A stretch of 64,000 bases of DNA from Reticulascus tulasneorum (lineage: Eukaryota > Ascomycota > Sordariomycetes > Glomerellales > Reticulascaceae), in the NCBI GenBank assembly GCA_001557505.1, contig LSAX01000004.1, positions 1,364,001-1,428,000 on the forward strand, written 5' to 3'. A program made the translations under genes and the position numbers. This document shows, piece after piece, positions 43,647-54,221 of this stretch. Within the stretch, counting starts at the first letter, position 1; the number at the start of each line of letters is the position of its first letter. Below the pieces are notes generated by a model that was not told the origin of the DNA, made no database searches, and saw only the letters and a list, made by a program, of their open reading frames with translations.

Positions 43647-45986
43647 CGAGGTCCTTCTACTTGGTCTTTATATGCTAACATTCTTCAGGGCCTGATCGCA
43701 ACATGCGTTGATCATCGCGCTCTTCTTTGCAGCGGTATCGACAACGGTGGCTGGCGGCTGTCTCGTTGCTTTTCTAACTTCTTTCCTCAACTTCACTTTT
43801 GCGATCAGTCACGGCGGATATCCCAAAATTGCGTCTCATGGAGTTCTTTGTGCAACTAGTAAGGGAGGATGGAAACTCAAAAGGGATCTTCGGCCTGCGT
43901 TATTGTTATTTTCTTGACGTCAGCCCGTCTACGGCCTTAGGCAATAAACAACAATCAGGCGACCGACCCATGGTGGTTTCGGATCTTCGAATCAGGTTGC
44001 TCTCTAGACTTCGAGTTTTCGGCGGCTCTTCAATGGTACCTTTGCGGGAGATCAATACACTCTCAACATTTGTCGACAGGTTTGGCGCAGGGACAGTCAC
44101 TACCCCGTGGATCACTCTCCTTTATACCAGACAGTGGGTTGTCGCCAGTTCACGACCACTTCCCGCAACATCTGATCACCTGTACCATTATTTATCACGT
44201 TCCGCCCTTTGGCGTTTCGAGCTTGAGACGGCTGCGAACTTCCTCGACAGATGGCTTTTCGATGCAATTCAGCTTGATGAGATGTTGACCAGCAATGCAT
44301 CCACCATGAATGACAACAGCGTCCAAATGAAAAACACCTAATCCGTAATTGTGCCGCCTAAACACCAAAACCAACCCGTTCGCCCAGTTGTAAATGCAAT
44401 CGCCTTGTCGCCCTCCAAAGAAAAAAGAAAAAGAAGAAAAAAAAAGTCACTACCATCGACCGTCGCTTTCTAGGGCTGGCGACTGGGATTTGGCATCCTG
44501 GTTTTCGGACCGGGGTGCCAACTGGGATGAGAGTGCGCTGATTCTAGAGCTGAGAATGTTGCAGAAACTTACCAGCTTGTCTTTTCTCCGTCTCAGAATC
44601 AGCTCATCTGAAAATCGAGAGGTAATAACCCCTATTGGAATGGCAACTGAACTAATAAAATGGATTCAATAGTGGCGATCAAGGGTAAAAATACGTGTCG
44701 GAAATGTGGCGCCAAGGCTATCCCTTCTTTGAAACAGCCTCCCCGCTCAGCCATCAAACAGAATACATTGAGAGCCTTCGCCCTGTGCCACACGGTAGAC
44801 TCCATCAACAAACCCAGCAGCATACCTCTGACATTTCATCCCTATTGTCTGCCTAGCTTCATCTCCATGAGTCACTTTCGCGATTTATTACGCAACCGCG
44901 AAGTTGCTTCTTTTTGTCTTGTTTTGTCTCACTGGAAAATTCCATGAACCTTTTTTGTCAGTCAACATGTCAAACAACTGCCTTAGGTCAACATCAATCG
45001 CTTTCTTGCTCAGTCATCGAAAAGAACGTTGGAGTCTTTGAAACATCTCTAGCTTGCAACTTAAGTCTAGCAGGAGATGGACTTGTGAGGGATCAAGTTA
45101 ACGCATTCTAGCATTGATGTTGAAGTTCCGTCGAGTCATTTCGTGTTGATGAACTTGACTCGGCGGTCGGCTCATGACTGTAAAAGCCGCCACCGAGAAG
45201 CTTGCACAGTCTTGCCAGAGAGGCACAGCTGAATTTTCGTTGTATTCCCTGCATTCACTGCGGGTAGCGGGAAGCTCCCTTGCGGCAACTTGATAGCAGA
45301 GTGGCCGCTGAATGTACTACCGGCACTTGATATATTGCACAACAACAGTATAACACCGGAGTTTCTGCACGTCATTGTAACGCAGTGTTGAAGAAAGAAA
45401 ATAGGCGCCCTGTCCCGACTGGCGGATCAGCTGCAGCGCAGGCCACCTAGAGGCAAACAGGTGAAGGGAGTATCGTTGGAACGTATTGGTTCATAACGAT
45501 GGTTGCCAACAAGCCTCGCACTAGGTCCTACAAGTCAGCGTCATGGCAAGTAGCCACTTCGAGTCTCATGCCCAAGCGTTAATCGACCACCGTAAGAGGT
45601 GTGGAATTCTCCGTTTCATGCCAAGTGGCATTAAAGGTTCTACAAGCGGAGCGACAGTAGTTGCCATTTGGAATACCAGTTTGGAAACCTCTGTATGGAC
45701 TGTCCAGTGAGTTACCTCATAGGTAGAATGAGTTGTGAGCTTAAATACAATCAGTTTTCAGAACCATAAGCGCCGTTGTATGGTTATTGTGCTGTCTCAG
45801 CTGGACAAGTATCCTTTCTCACAAGTTTCGCAATCTGGCTTAAATGACGCCGTCGTGTCACTTACTGTAACGGCTTGTGAAGAGGGTCGAATGTCCTCGT
45901 TGAGTATCAATTTCATGGACAAGATCATAAAACCACCGCATGTCTGCCTGTCCTAGCCGAGTTTCATCCAATACCGGACCAATATA
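43647..45986. other. Intergenic between Tra2-like gene and glutaminase (both 3' flanks)
   Basis: The genes are convergent, so about 2.3 kb of 3'-side DNA lies here. A 180-aa ORF at 43799-44341 shows no recognisable domain or exon support. An A-rich run lies at 44417-44446. No RNA gene was recognised. Confidence 0.5.
44417..44446 (+). repeat. A-rich tract (A/G only)
   Basis: This is a purine-only run composed of A with scattered single G. Confidence 0.85.
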
Positions 45987-48682
45987 CTACAAGTCGTCCA
46001 TCAAGATCTGTTGCTCCTGCGATTCTGAACCTGTGCGCAGCGCCTCGGCTTCAGCTATCTCGGCCTGGAGAGCTTTCTCAACATCGATTTCGACAAAATC
46101 CAAGTCATCATCGTCTAGAAACTTCAGTCCTTGGACAGCCTTCCCTCCACATGCTCTCTCTAGTGCAAGGAAGGCAAAGTGTCCCCCGACTACAGGCCTG
46201 GCCATGAAATGCGGGCCCGGCCATCCCCCGTCACCTTCCGTTTCATACAAATCCGTCAACGGCCGGTCTTTGACTCATCTGTTAGCATGGGATGGTCCCC
46301 TTAGGAGCAAAAGACCATTGACTAGGACCTACCTGTTGCCGTCTCGTTGACCCACGTTGCAATACTCTGAAGTATCTCTGTCCTCGTCTTTTTACTTGTT
46401 ACCGCTGCTGCGAAAAATTGCCAGTCGCTCTTCGTATAGAGGTGCCGACTGTCCAACGGCAAGCCGTATCTCTGCAGAACTGCATGGTACCATCTACTCT
46501 GCATATTGTAGATCTTGTCCGGGACGAACACTGACTTTGGTGCCTTGCCCATCAGGTTTCGCCACAATCGAGAGAACATGCCGCTGGGTAATGACTCTTT
46601 TGCTTCTGGCAGGTGGAAGCAAAGTAGTGAATCCGCATAGAGGTTGTATATCGTAGTCCAGGAGCCATACCACGTGTACGCCAACTTTGCGTGGGTCTGA
46701 TCTCTGGAAATTGCGAAGTCCTGCCACTTTTCAATGTAGTCCTCTGCTATCTCTCGGAAGTATTTGGTGTCGTCCTTCTTATCAAGAGTATTTGCAATTT
46801 CACTCATCGCTTTGATCCCAATAATACCCTTCAAAGCCAAGTTCGTCTGGTTTGCGAGCCATCCAGCAAAATCATCCGTGCATAGCTGGTTCGCTGGGAT
46901 CAGAGACTCCCGCACGAGGTAGCCCGTCCATTGCTTCCAGAGCTTGTACGACTTGGAGACCCACTTCTCGGCCTCCTTCTCCCCTGTTGTGCCTGCGTAG
47001 GCCCATGACTGATCCATACCAAACTTGTCCACTGCCAAGGCAAAGGGCTCGCGATCCGCGCCTATGGTTTTGACATGGAACGGGATTGCAAATTCCTCCG
47101 ACGATTGGGTAAAAGCTGGCTGCGTGTCATATTTGAAGGCGTTTACCAAAGCAAGGCCCATTATCAGCATATTGCCACATTCTTCCACCGGCATATACTC
47201 ATCCCTTCCATCCGAGTGGCCGGTGGCATTTGGGAAATGGGCACCCAAATCATGCATGCTGTAGTCGTTGGGATACTGTCCGCTCAACTGGTGTTCTAAG
47301 AGCGGCTCCAGTAGATATGCCAGCCAGCGAGGGTTGGTATAAAGAAAGAATGGAAATGCCGGGAAAATAACATCGACGGTCTGGAAGTTTCCGTTCGAGG
47401 AGATTTCCTTGAGGAAGATGATTGGGTTTTCAGGAGTTCCGGCAAACTGTGTAGCACCTAGCACCTGGCGAGCCGATAGGGCAGCAATATCCTGATAGTC
47501 CTGGGACCCGGACGAGTATGCATCGACGGCAAGTTGGTCCGAGTAGTTCCTGGCCAGGGCATTCGCGGCCTTGAAGTCAGCATAGTGATACTGAACAAGC
47601 TCGTTTCCGTTGGCCAAATACGACGACCACAGTGGCCTCATGTAAGTCAACCCTCTTGCGGCAGCGAACTGAACTACGGGGTCTTGCGCAAGTGCAAAGG
47701 TGAACATTACACTGTCGGCGGAGGCCGAAGTGCCACTACCGGACAAGTTGCGTAGCTGAAATGACTTGGAAAAGGCAAACACTGGCTCTTGATCCATGAT
47801 TTTGCGAAATGCCCTGTCGACCTCGTTCTTGAGCGAACCCGTTTCTGCAAAGCGTTGTCGCAGAAGGGCGGATGTGCCAGATTGATGATTCAGACTGGCA
47901 GGCCCAGTAAAATGCAGGGTTCCCCATTCCCCCCGGTCTGCGAACTCCGTGAGAAGCTGCTCCGATGCCCTCGAGACCTTCCACGTTTTGATGGGAGCTT
48001 GTTCTCTTCGAGATACAGCTGGCTGACTTAATTCCCACTCTATTCGATTGTCTCGGTTGCCGCTCACCCATTCTCCATTGACATCGATATAGAGGTCAAT
48101 GTCGAAGCTTCCCTCGACAAAGACAGTCAGGTACGCAGCAGGGAGAGACTGTCGGAAAGTCGATGTCGGGGTAATAGGAGACAGGAACGAAAGAACGATC
48201 TTCGCAGAGTCGCCGGATGTCTTCGGAGAGGCAATCAGGTACGTGAGATTGGTCGTCGATGCGTCAAATGTTGCGCCTGCGTATGTAGGAAAGGAGACAT
48301 TAAATTTCCTTTCACAGAAGTCAGCCCGTCTCTCGCACGCAATGGAGGGCCTTGACGCACTTGGGAGATGAGTGCAGGGAATCGTGCGGTCTGCCAAGCA
48401 ATGGATAAACGGTTCTTGATTCTGGGACGGAAAGCATGACTGAAAAGCCAATCTGGATGGAGGGTTTGGTCAGAAGCTACCTAGACAAGGGAGTCGGCGG
48501 GAAAAGAGAGCGCATACATGAGATCCCGTCCAAAAGATTGGCCAATCTTCCCATGGTGCGTCGCGAGCACTGCCCAGCCAGGCGCTCAAGTACGGATTCC
48601 TGACGATCAACGGTAGAACAGGAGGGGTCAGGGTTGAGGCGATAGCTGCCGAAGCGACAGCTAACAATAATAGGAATCGCAT
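45987..48682 (-). CDS. Secreted glutaminase A (GtaA family)
   Basis: Exons are 48518-48682, 48361-48452, 46333-48308 and 45987-46267; the product is 837 aa. A signal peptide (MRFLLLLAVASAAIAS) is followed by LPLIVRNPYLSAWLGSARDAPW, the WPIFWTG block, VYPLLGRPHDSLH, the central catalytic-domain signatures GTPENPIIFLKEISSNGNFQTVDV and FPNATGHSDGRDEYMPVEECGNML, and the C-terminal TDRPLTDLYETEG and ARPVVGGHFAFLAL. These enzymes are extracellular or wall-associated and hydrolyse glutamine to glutamate in fungi. A highly acidic C-terminal tail (LDDDDLDFVEIDVEKALQAE) extends past the usual end. The intron at 48309-48360 hides a misleading ORF that continues across it. Confidence 0.92.
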
Positions 48683-50008
48683 GGCTGTGAGTGGAAGCTG
48701 CCAGTGATGGAGTATTTAAATTGTGGTCTACAGATGAGCCCAGCTCACGAAGAAATGGGCACTGTTGGGCCCTTGCGAAGACAAACAATAGTCAACAATG
48801 CTGACTGGGGAAAGGGAGAGAAGGCAAATGCACCCGAGGATGTCGTAGCGAGTACAATGGAATTTACAAAGGACAAATCGAAAGTGAGGGGAAGCTGTTC
48901 AAGACTCAACTCCTCGATGCGAGCCAGGATTGGAGATTTCCCGAGGTCAGGTGGACTCGAGGCTGTGGGATGGATGAGGTGCTGCAAGCAGTCGACGTGC
49001 TACGTAATATGGGACAGGGGACGAAACGCACCTTGACCACAAGGTGGAGGCAATTAAGACTGTTTCGCATCTTGGCGTTCAGCCATCGCGATTGCGGGGT
49101 TATGCGGGGTAACTTAGCTAATATTGCGGACTACCTTCAGGACCTAAGGCGTTGAAGGAAACGGTAAGCTCCCTCACCCTACGCGCCTCGCAGGCCATAT
49201 GGACACCTGTGGTCTGGCTGGGGCTGGTATTCTAACAGACTTGTCTTACTCAATTTGTGGTTGACAGAGTTTCTCCAGAGCAGAAACTGATGGGATTGGA
49301 TGAGAGATGACCCGATGAAGGGACTGGAATTCGTCAAATCACAAACCTGAATCTGCACTTCCAGATTTTGTGCTTTATGAATCAGATAACGGGAAATCAT
49401 TACAAGTAGTATGTAAGTAGCCTCGGGGGGTGTACCTGGACTAGGTTATTTCCTACTTATGTAGGGTAATGCCTATTAATCTCTAGCCGACGGGACAGCT
49501 AACCTTGCGATTCAGGACAGATGAATGGCAACGAATCAATTGGATCTCGGGGCGGGTGTTGGCTCCTCGACACTCGGCTACGGTTTGGGGAAATCGCTTC
49601 ATCATGAAATCGAGACAACAACCACGTAGTACTACACATGACTGTTCGCAACTGTTTCCATACCTGTCACGGTTTGTTTTTCATGCTAAGACTTCGGGAA
49701 ATCCAACACAAGGTGGGAGGTACTTAGGGCATCATTAGCTACTTACTCTCCTATTTACGTTTCCGGGCTATTGTGCGAAACGTTCTGCCCCGACCACCGA
49801 AATCCAAATGCGCCCCAATCATTATGCATCTGGCGGACATGGATCGTAAAAACCACCATGCACCGGTGACATCTTCATTCGACACTAGGTCCTTGGGTGT
49901 ATTTGGGCTTGTTTCTACTTGTTCACCTACTCTTCATACCCTGCGATTTATCCATAGCACGACTATCCCCAAATATACACAAGAGCTCATGCTTAGATCA
50001 AGGCCCTA
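48683..50008. promoter_or_regulatory. Divergent upstream region: glutaminase A / SDR
   Basis: There are 1.3 kb between divergent start codons. No gene was recognised. One AGATAA (GATA-factor type) word lies near 49383, too little to claim nitrogen control. Confidence 0.5.
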
Positions 50009-50816
50009 ATGTCGCTCGACGGTAAAGTCTACGCCATTACTGGCGGTGCAAGCGGAATTGGCCTAGCAACGGCAAAAATTCTCGCGAGGCGAGGTGCCAC
50101 TGTATGCATTGCTGATGTCGATCTCACTTCCATGGACGAGGCCGAGCTTTATTTTACCGAGCAGAAGGCGCAGTTCTTGATAACAAAGGTAGACGTCTCC
50201 CAGAAGGAAGAGGTGGACAACTGGATAGGCGGCATAGTGAAGCGACACGGACGGCTTGATGGGGCTGCAAACGTAGCCGGTGTAATCGGCAAACACCACG
50301 GAATCCGGCCTGTGGATGACCTCGACGACAACGAGTGGCACAGAATTATTGCTGTCAACTTAACGGGTTGCATGTACAGCCTCAGAGCGGAATTGAGAAA
50401 CATCGTTGATGGAGGTTCCATAGTCAATGTTGCTTCGATACACGGTACCCAAGGTGAGTCGCTTGCCACTTCTGCTAACCCTTCGTCGTGACTCAACCAA
50501 ATCAGGATTCCCCCGGCACGGAGCATACGATGCCAGCAAGCACGGCATGATTGGTCTTACCAGAGCTGCCGCCAAAGAGAATGGCGCTCGAGAGGTCAGA
50601 GTGAACGCGGTAGCTCCTGGTGCCATATACACCCCGTTAATGGAGAAGGCCTGGAATCTGCATGGGCGGCCCACGGAAGCCAAGTTTGATGAGCCCTCGG
50701 CCTTCCAACGCCAGGGCACGTCCGAAGAGGTGGGGAATGTGATAGCCTTCTTGCTCGGTCCCGAGAGCACCTTTGTGAGCGGAAGTGTCTACTCGGTGGA
50801 CGGAGCATGGCTTTGA
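50009..50816 (+). CDS. Short-chain dehydrogenase/reductase (classical SDR)
   Basis: Exons are 50009-50453 and 50506-50816; the product is 251 aa. The cofactor motif TGGASGIG (11-18) is present. ADVD (about 35-38) suggests preference for NAD(H), because an acidic residue follows beta-2. The catalytic set is Asn117, Ser143, Tyr156 and Lys160 in YDASK. The C-terminus FVSGSVYSVDGAWL is standard. Substrate unknown; relatives include 3-oxoacyl-type reductases and sugar or secondary-metabolite alcohol dehydrogenases. The stop codon lies 72 bp from the convergent NatB gene. Confidence 0.92.
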
Positions 50817-50888
50817 CAGCGCCGGCACGCCGGCAGGTTTTATAGTTGCAAGAACCATGAGCTCATGAAGCGAACAAGTCCAACGGCT

Positions 50889-51530
50889 TCACCAAACATC
50901 CGCAGGATCAACCTCAAAAGTCTCGCCATTCTCCCTCACATGTTGACGCTTCTTGTCCCGCTTCATTGACTTTCTCATGTCATACGCATCTTCGCCCGAG
51001 GCAGTAGGGTCCGTGGCATGATCGCCATAGTATTCCTTCACAACCCGGAAAATACTGTATCCTAGGTTCTCGTAGAGCGCAATGGCCTTGTGGTTGCTTT
51101 TCCTGACAAACAGATCAACGAACCAGGCATTGTTTGCGTCTGCTGCCACTTCGAATTGCTCGGCGAGGATCTTCCCGATCCCAAGCCTCCGTGCTTCCGG
51201 TGCAACTGTCAGAGCGGTGATGTGTGCGTGCCATGGGAGGTAGTGCTCAGAAAATTCATAAACATTCGGCGATGCTTCGAGCTTCCCCATGACTGGAACA
51301 AGATGTCAGGACGGTCGCAAGGTAGCGAGAGCAGCTGCAACACGCAACGAGGCAGACATACTGTATCCAATTATGTTTCCTTCCACGTCCTCGCACACTT
51401 GAAAAAGAGGGGGCCATTTCGCATGGTATTGGAGGTAGAAGCCCAATTCGTATGTCTCCGTCAGGGGATCGAGGTTACATTTCGAGAACTTGTTGACATC
51501 ATCGGGTCGAAATCGACGAAAGGTAGCCAT
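50889..51530 (-). CDS. NAT3: NatB N-terminal acetyltransferase catalytic subunit (Naa20/Nat3)
   Basis: Exons are 51362-51530 and 50889-51292; the product is 190 aa. MATFRRFRPDDVNKFSKCNLDPLTETY and YLQYHAKWPPLFQV are the Naa20 start; IGYIMGKLE and WHAHITALTVAPEARRLGIGK carry the acetyl-CoA-binding RxxGxG/A motif (R91-R-L-G-I-G96). The C-terminal KEYYGDHATDPTASGEDAYDMRKSMKRD is conserved. NatB acetylates nascent proteins starting Met-Asp, Met-Glu, Met-Asn or Met-Gln at the ribosome with the auxiliary subunit Mdm20/Naa25. Confidence 0.95.
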
Positions 51531-52385
51531 AGTTGGCCGCCGAGGGAGGTTGCGACAAGCTGTTCAAGGACGGAAAAGGCGTTGATTTGCAAGGTGGCAT
51601 GGCACCCACAACCCCCCCCCTTCTGTAAGGACGTTCAGCGATCTCGGTAGTTTTTATTTTAGGCCTGAACCGCGTGGTCGGAATTTGTTCCTTTGTCCCG
51701 TTTGGGGGGTGATAAGCCCGATAAGATTTTGTGGTGAAAGAAAGGTCCTTCCCAAGTAACAAGCGTTGCAGTTTTGGTGATACGCTACATCTTAGTGACC
51801 TGGAACAGCTACACCCCCACTTCACTCAAATCCAAAGGTCTCAACACGACACGAACAAATGCGCAGTACAGTACGGATTAAGGTACGTCGAATCCAAACT
51901 CCAGGCAAGAGAGTGGGACACCGCCCTCCGTCGCATCTGGTTTTACTTGCATCAACAACAAAGTTTGCAATCCCGGGACTTGGGTCGAATCCGCTTGCTG
52001 AGCAACTGGATGGATGCTGTTCTTCGACCCCGGGATTATAGCGCTGCACAGTCGTGCAGTTGACCATTGCGCAAAACTACGGGGTGCTTGGCCACTTTTC
52101 CTATATCACCGCTGATATTGCGCTTGACAACACGACGCGACACTTCCTCCTGGATACTCCCTGCCCATACTTGTCGACCCTGGACTTCGTCACCGCAAGC
52201 AACAACACGTCGAAAACAAATCTGGGCTCCGCTGCCCTTTCTCCCATCTTTACTTCCCCCCTACCCGCCGAATGTCATTAATTCCATTGCTTCCTTTATG
52301 CACCAGCCCTGTTTGGAAGAAGTTCGAGAAATCGGGCAGCAAAGAGCATATAGCAGATCCCGTGTCTATTTAATCAGCCGCCACA
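51531..52385. promoter_or_regulatory. Divergent upstream region: NAT3 / conserved unknown gene
   Basis: There are 855 bp between divergent starts. A C-rich run lies at about 51612-51621. ORFs in this stretch lack recognisable domains. Confidence 0.55.
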
Positions 52386-53628
52386 ATGCCTGCCTCTCCG
52401 CAGACCCCGAAACACTCCCGTCATCCTTCTACTAATGTGGATGCGTCCTTTCAGGATAACAGCGCCTCGTCATCACCCCAGAACCGAAGGCAATCCAGAT
52501 CCTCTATTCAAGACCCGTCAACGCCGTTACGGAACAGTTTCAACAATCAGGATGCTCTTGACATGACTGTCTTCAGCAGCGGAGGCATGGGAGGCGGGAA
52601 TGGCTTGGGAAATCTCGCAGACGAGCTTGCTGATGCGTTTTCCGACTCCGGAGACGAAGAGGAATACTACGATAACGACACGCCGAACATTAGCTTCGAG
52701 GTGCAAGAGGCAGAGGGGCACAGAGGTACGGAAGGTACAAGAGACAGTGGCGTCGATGTCGCCAGTCCTCCGGGGCATGAAAGTGGGAAGTTAAAGAGCC
52801 TGACTCTCGGTCTACCCTCTCCCAACCGGCGAGGGCATCGCAGAGCAGGGAGCGAGTACGACGGAAGCGAATATGGGTCAGAATCCGACCTCGACTCTCC
52901 CGGTATGCCACCCAGCTTGGTAGCCAAGATAGACGCGGTGGAGTCTTTAGCTCGGAGGGGCACGGAAAGCAATGGAGGTCCGACTGATGGAGTGTTTCTA
53001 CGGGTGACGGAGAGCTTGAGAGACTTGGGTTCCCAGGCTGGAGTGGAGGGTAGCGCTACAAGGTAAGGCTTTCTACCTGTTGATGCAGAAGCGCCAAATG
53101 CTAATCGAGAATGGTCTCAGGCTCATCACGGCCCATTCCGCGCTGACGACACATTTAACACATCAAACTCGCCAACTTCACAACTTGACTTACCCGCTAC
53201 TATCGCCACTCGTAGCGCCTCCGGACCCCGAGATTATCGACGAACTGCTTCCGTTACTGATAGAGTTGCCAGACACAATGCCGCGGCCATCCACCACGGC
53301 GTTAAACTCCTTGGCTGCCCTGCACACATTGACAGCCGACCTGGTCCAGAGCCTGAACTACCTCTCTGATACGCTACACATGTCCCGGCAGACCACCACT
53401 ACCGCAACCCGACGGCTGAAGAGCGCGAAGGAGCTGGTGGCTGAAATTAGGAGGGAGGAGGAACTAAGAGAGGAAGGCGAGAGGTGGCTCACTCGTGGCA
53501 ATTGGGGCGAGAGACTGAGGAAGCGCGAATGCGCCGGTGTCTGCGGAGACGTGGTCGGGGGTTTTGAAGAGGTTTGCAATGGTTGGCGTGCACGTTTATT
53601 GGATCAGGCGGAGTCTGCTCCAGCGTGA
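52386..53628 (+). CDS. Conserved Pezizomycotina protein of unknown function
   Basis: Exons are 52386-53062 and 53121-53628; the product is 394 aa. The N-terminal ~170 residues are Ser/Pro/Asp-rich and disordered-looking, with a PASPQTPKHSRH start, an acidic DSGDEEEYYDNDT patch and SEYDGSEYGSESDLDSPG. The C-terminal ~200 residues are helical: SLVAKIDAVESLARRGTE, then RLITAHSALTTHLTHQTRQLHNL, YLSDTLHMSRQTTTTATRR and the closing CAGVCGDVVGGFEEVCNGWRARL with three Cys. I recall this architecture from other filamentous ascomycetes only as a hypothetical protein. The helical half could be a coiled-coil assembly module (inference). Confidence 0.8.
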
Positions 53629-54221
53629 GCAAGTTTCCTGACTACATCTAGAGATCACGAGGCGTTCTTCATTATATTATGGGTGCAATGGGGCTTCGCA
53701 TGGACGTCATCAAGAGGACACTGGGAGAATGGGTCTGGACGTGGATCACGCTCAAACACGACTGATCGTTTGGGGTCAACTTATCTTAATGCCTTGGGCT
53801 TCTTTAGCACCAGGCACGGTCAAACCTTGGACATACGATACAACATAGCGTAGACAGGCACGTAGAAGGTAGTCTTATTTACGTTGGTCAGCCAACTGAC
53901 TCGCATCATGCTACGGAAGTTCGCCGAGGGATACTTTAGAGTCGTAGTCCCAAGCAGACCAGAGGTAAAAGTCGTGGCACAAATCATTAAATTTTATACT
54001 ATATCGCCACATCCCCAAGAGAGACATTAACCGTGTTTTCCCGTCTTGTCACAAAGCCCAATATTATCCGTGTATTTACATATGTTTGATATAACCAATA
54101 ACAGCCGTCAAACACGGCTACAATGGCTGCCGCTTATTAGAATAGGAAGTATTTGAGGCAAGGGGGGTGGTAACGGGCAATTTTCGCGGTGGAAATCAAC
54201 TTCGGCAAGGCTATATGATTC
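53629..54221. other. Convergent 3' flanks of the unknown gene and RGS-LOV gene
   Basis: No gene or RNA was recognised. Confidence 0.55.

Noticed and set aside
43126..43695. Ala/Val/Thr-rich ORF on the plus strand and a His/Arg-rich ORF on the minus strand over the RGG exon
   Set aside because: Shadow frames of the GGN/CGN-rich coding exon of the Tra2-like protein.
43799..44341. 180-aa ORF downstream of the Tra2-like gene
   Set aside because: No family resemblance, no clear promoter; random open frame in 3' flanking DNA.
48309..48451. Continuation of the glutaminase ORF with many Cys (CERRADFCERKF)
   Set aside because: This reading translates intron 2; splicing it restores the conserved VYPLLGRPHDSLH...KFNVSFPTY sequence.
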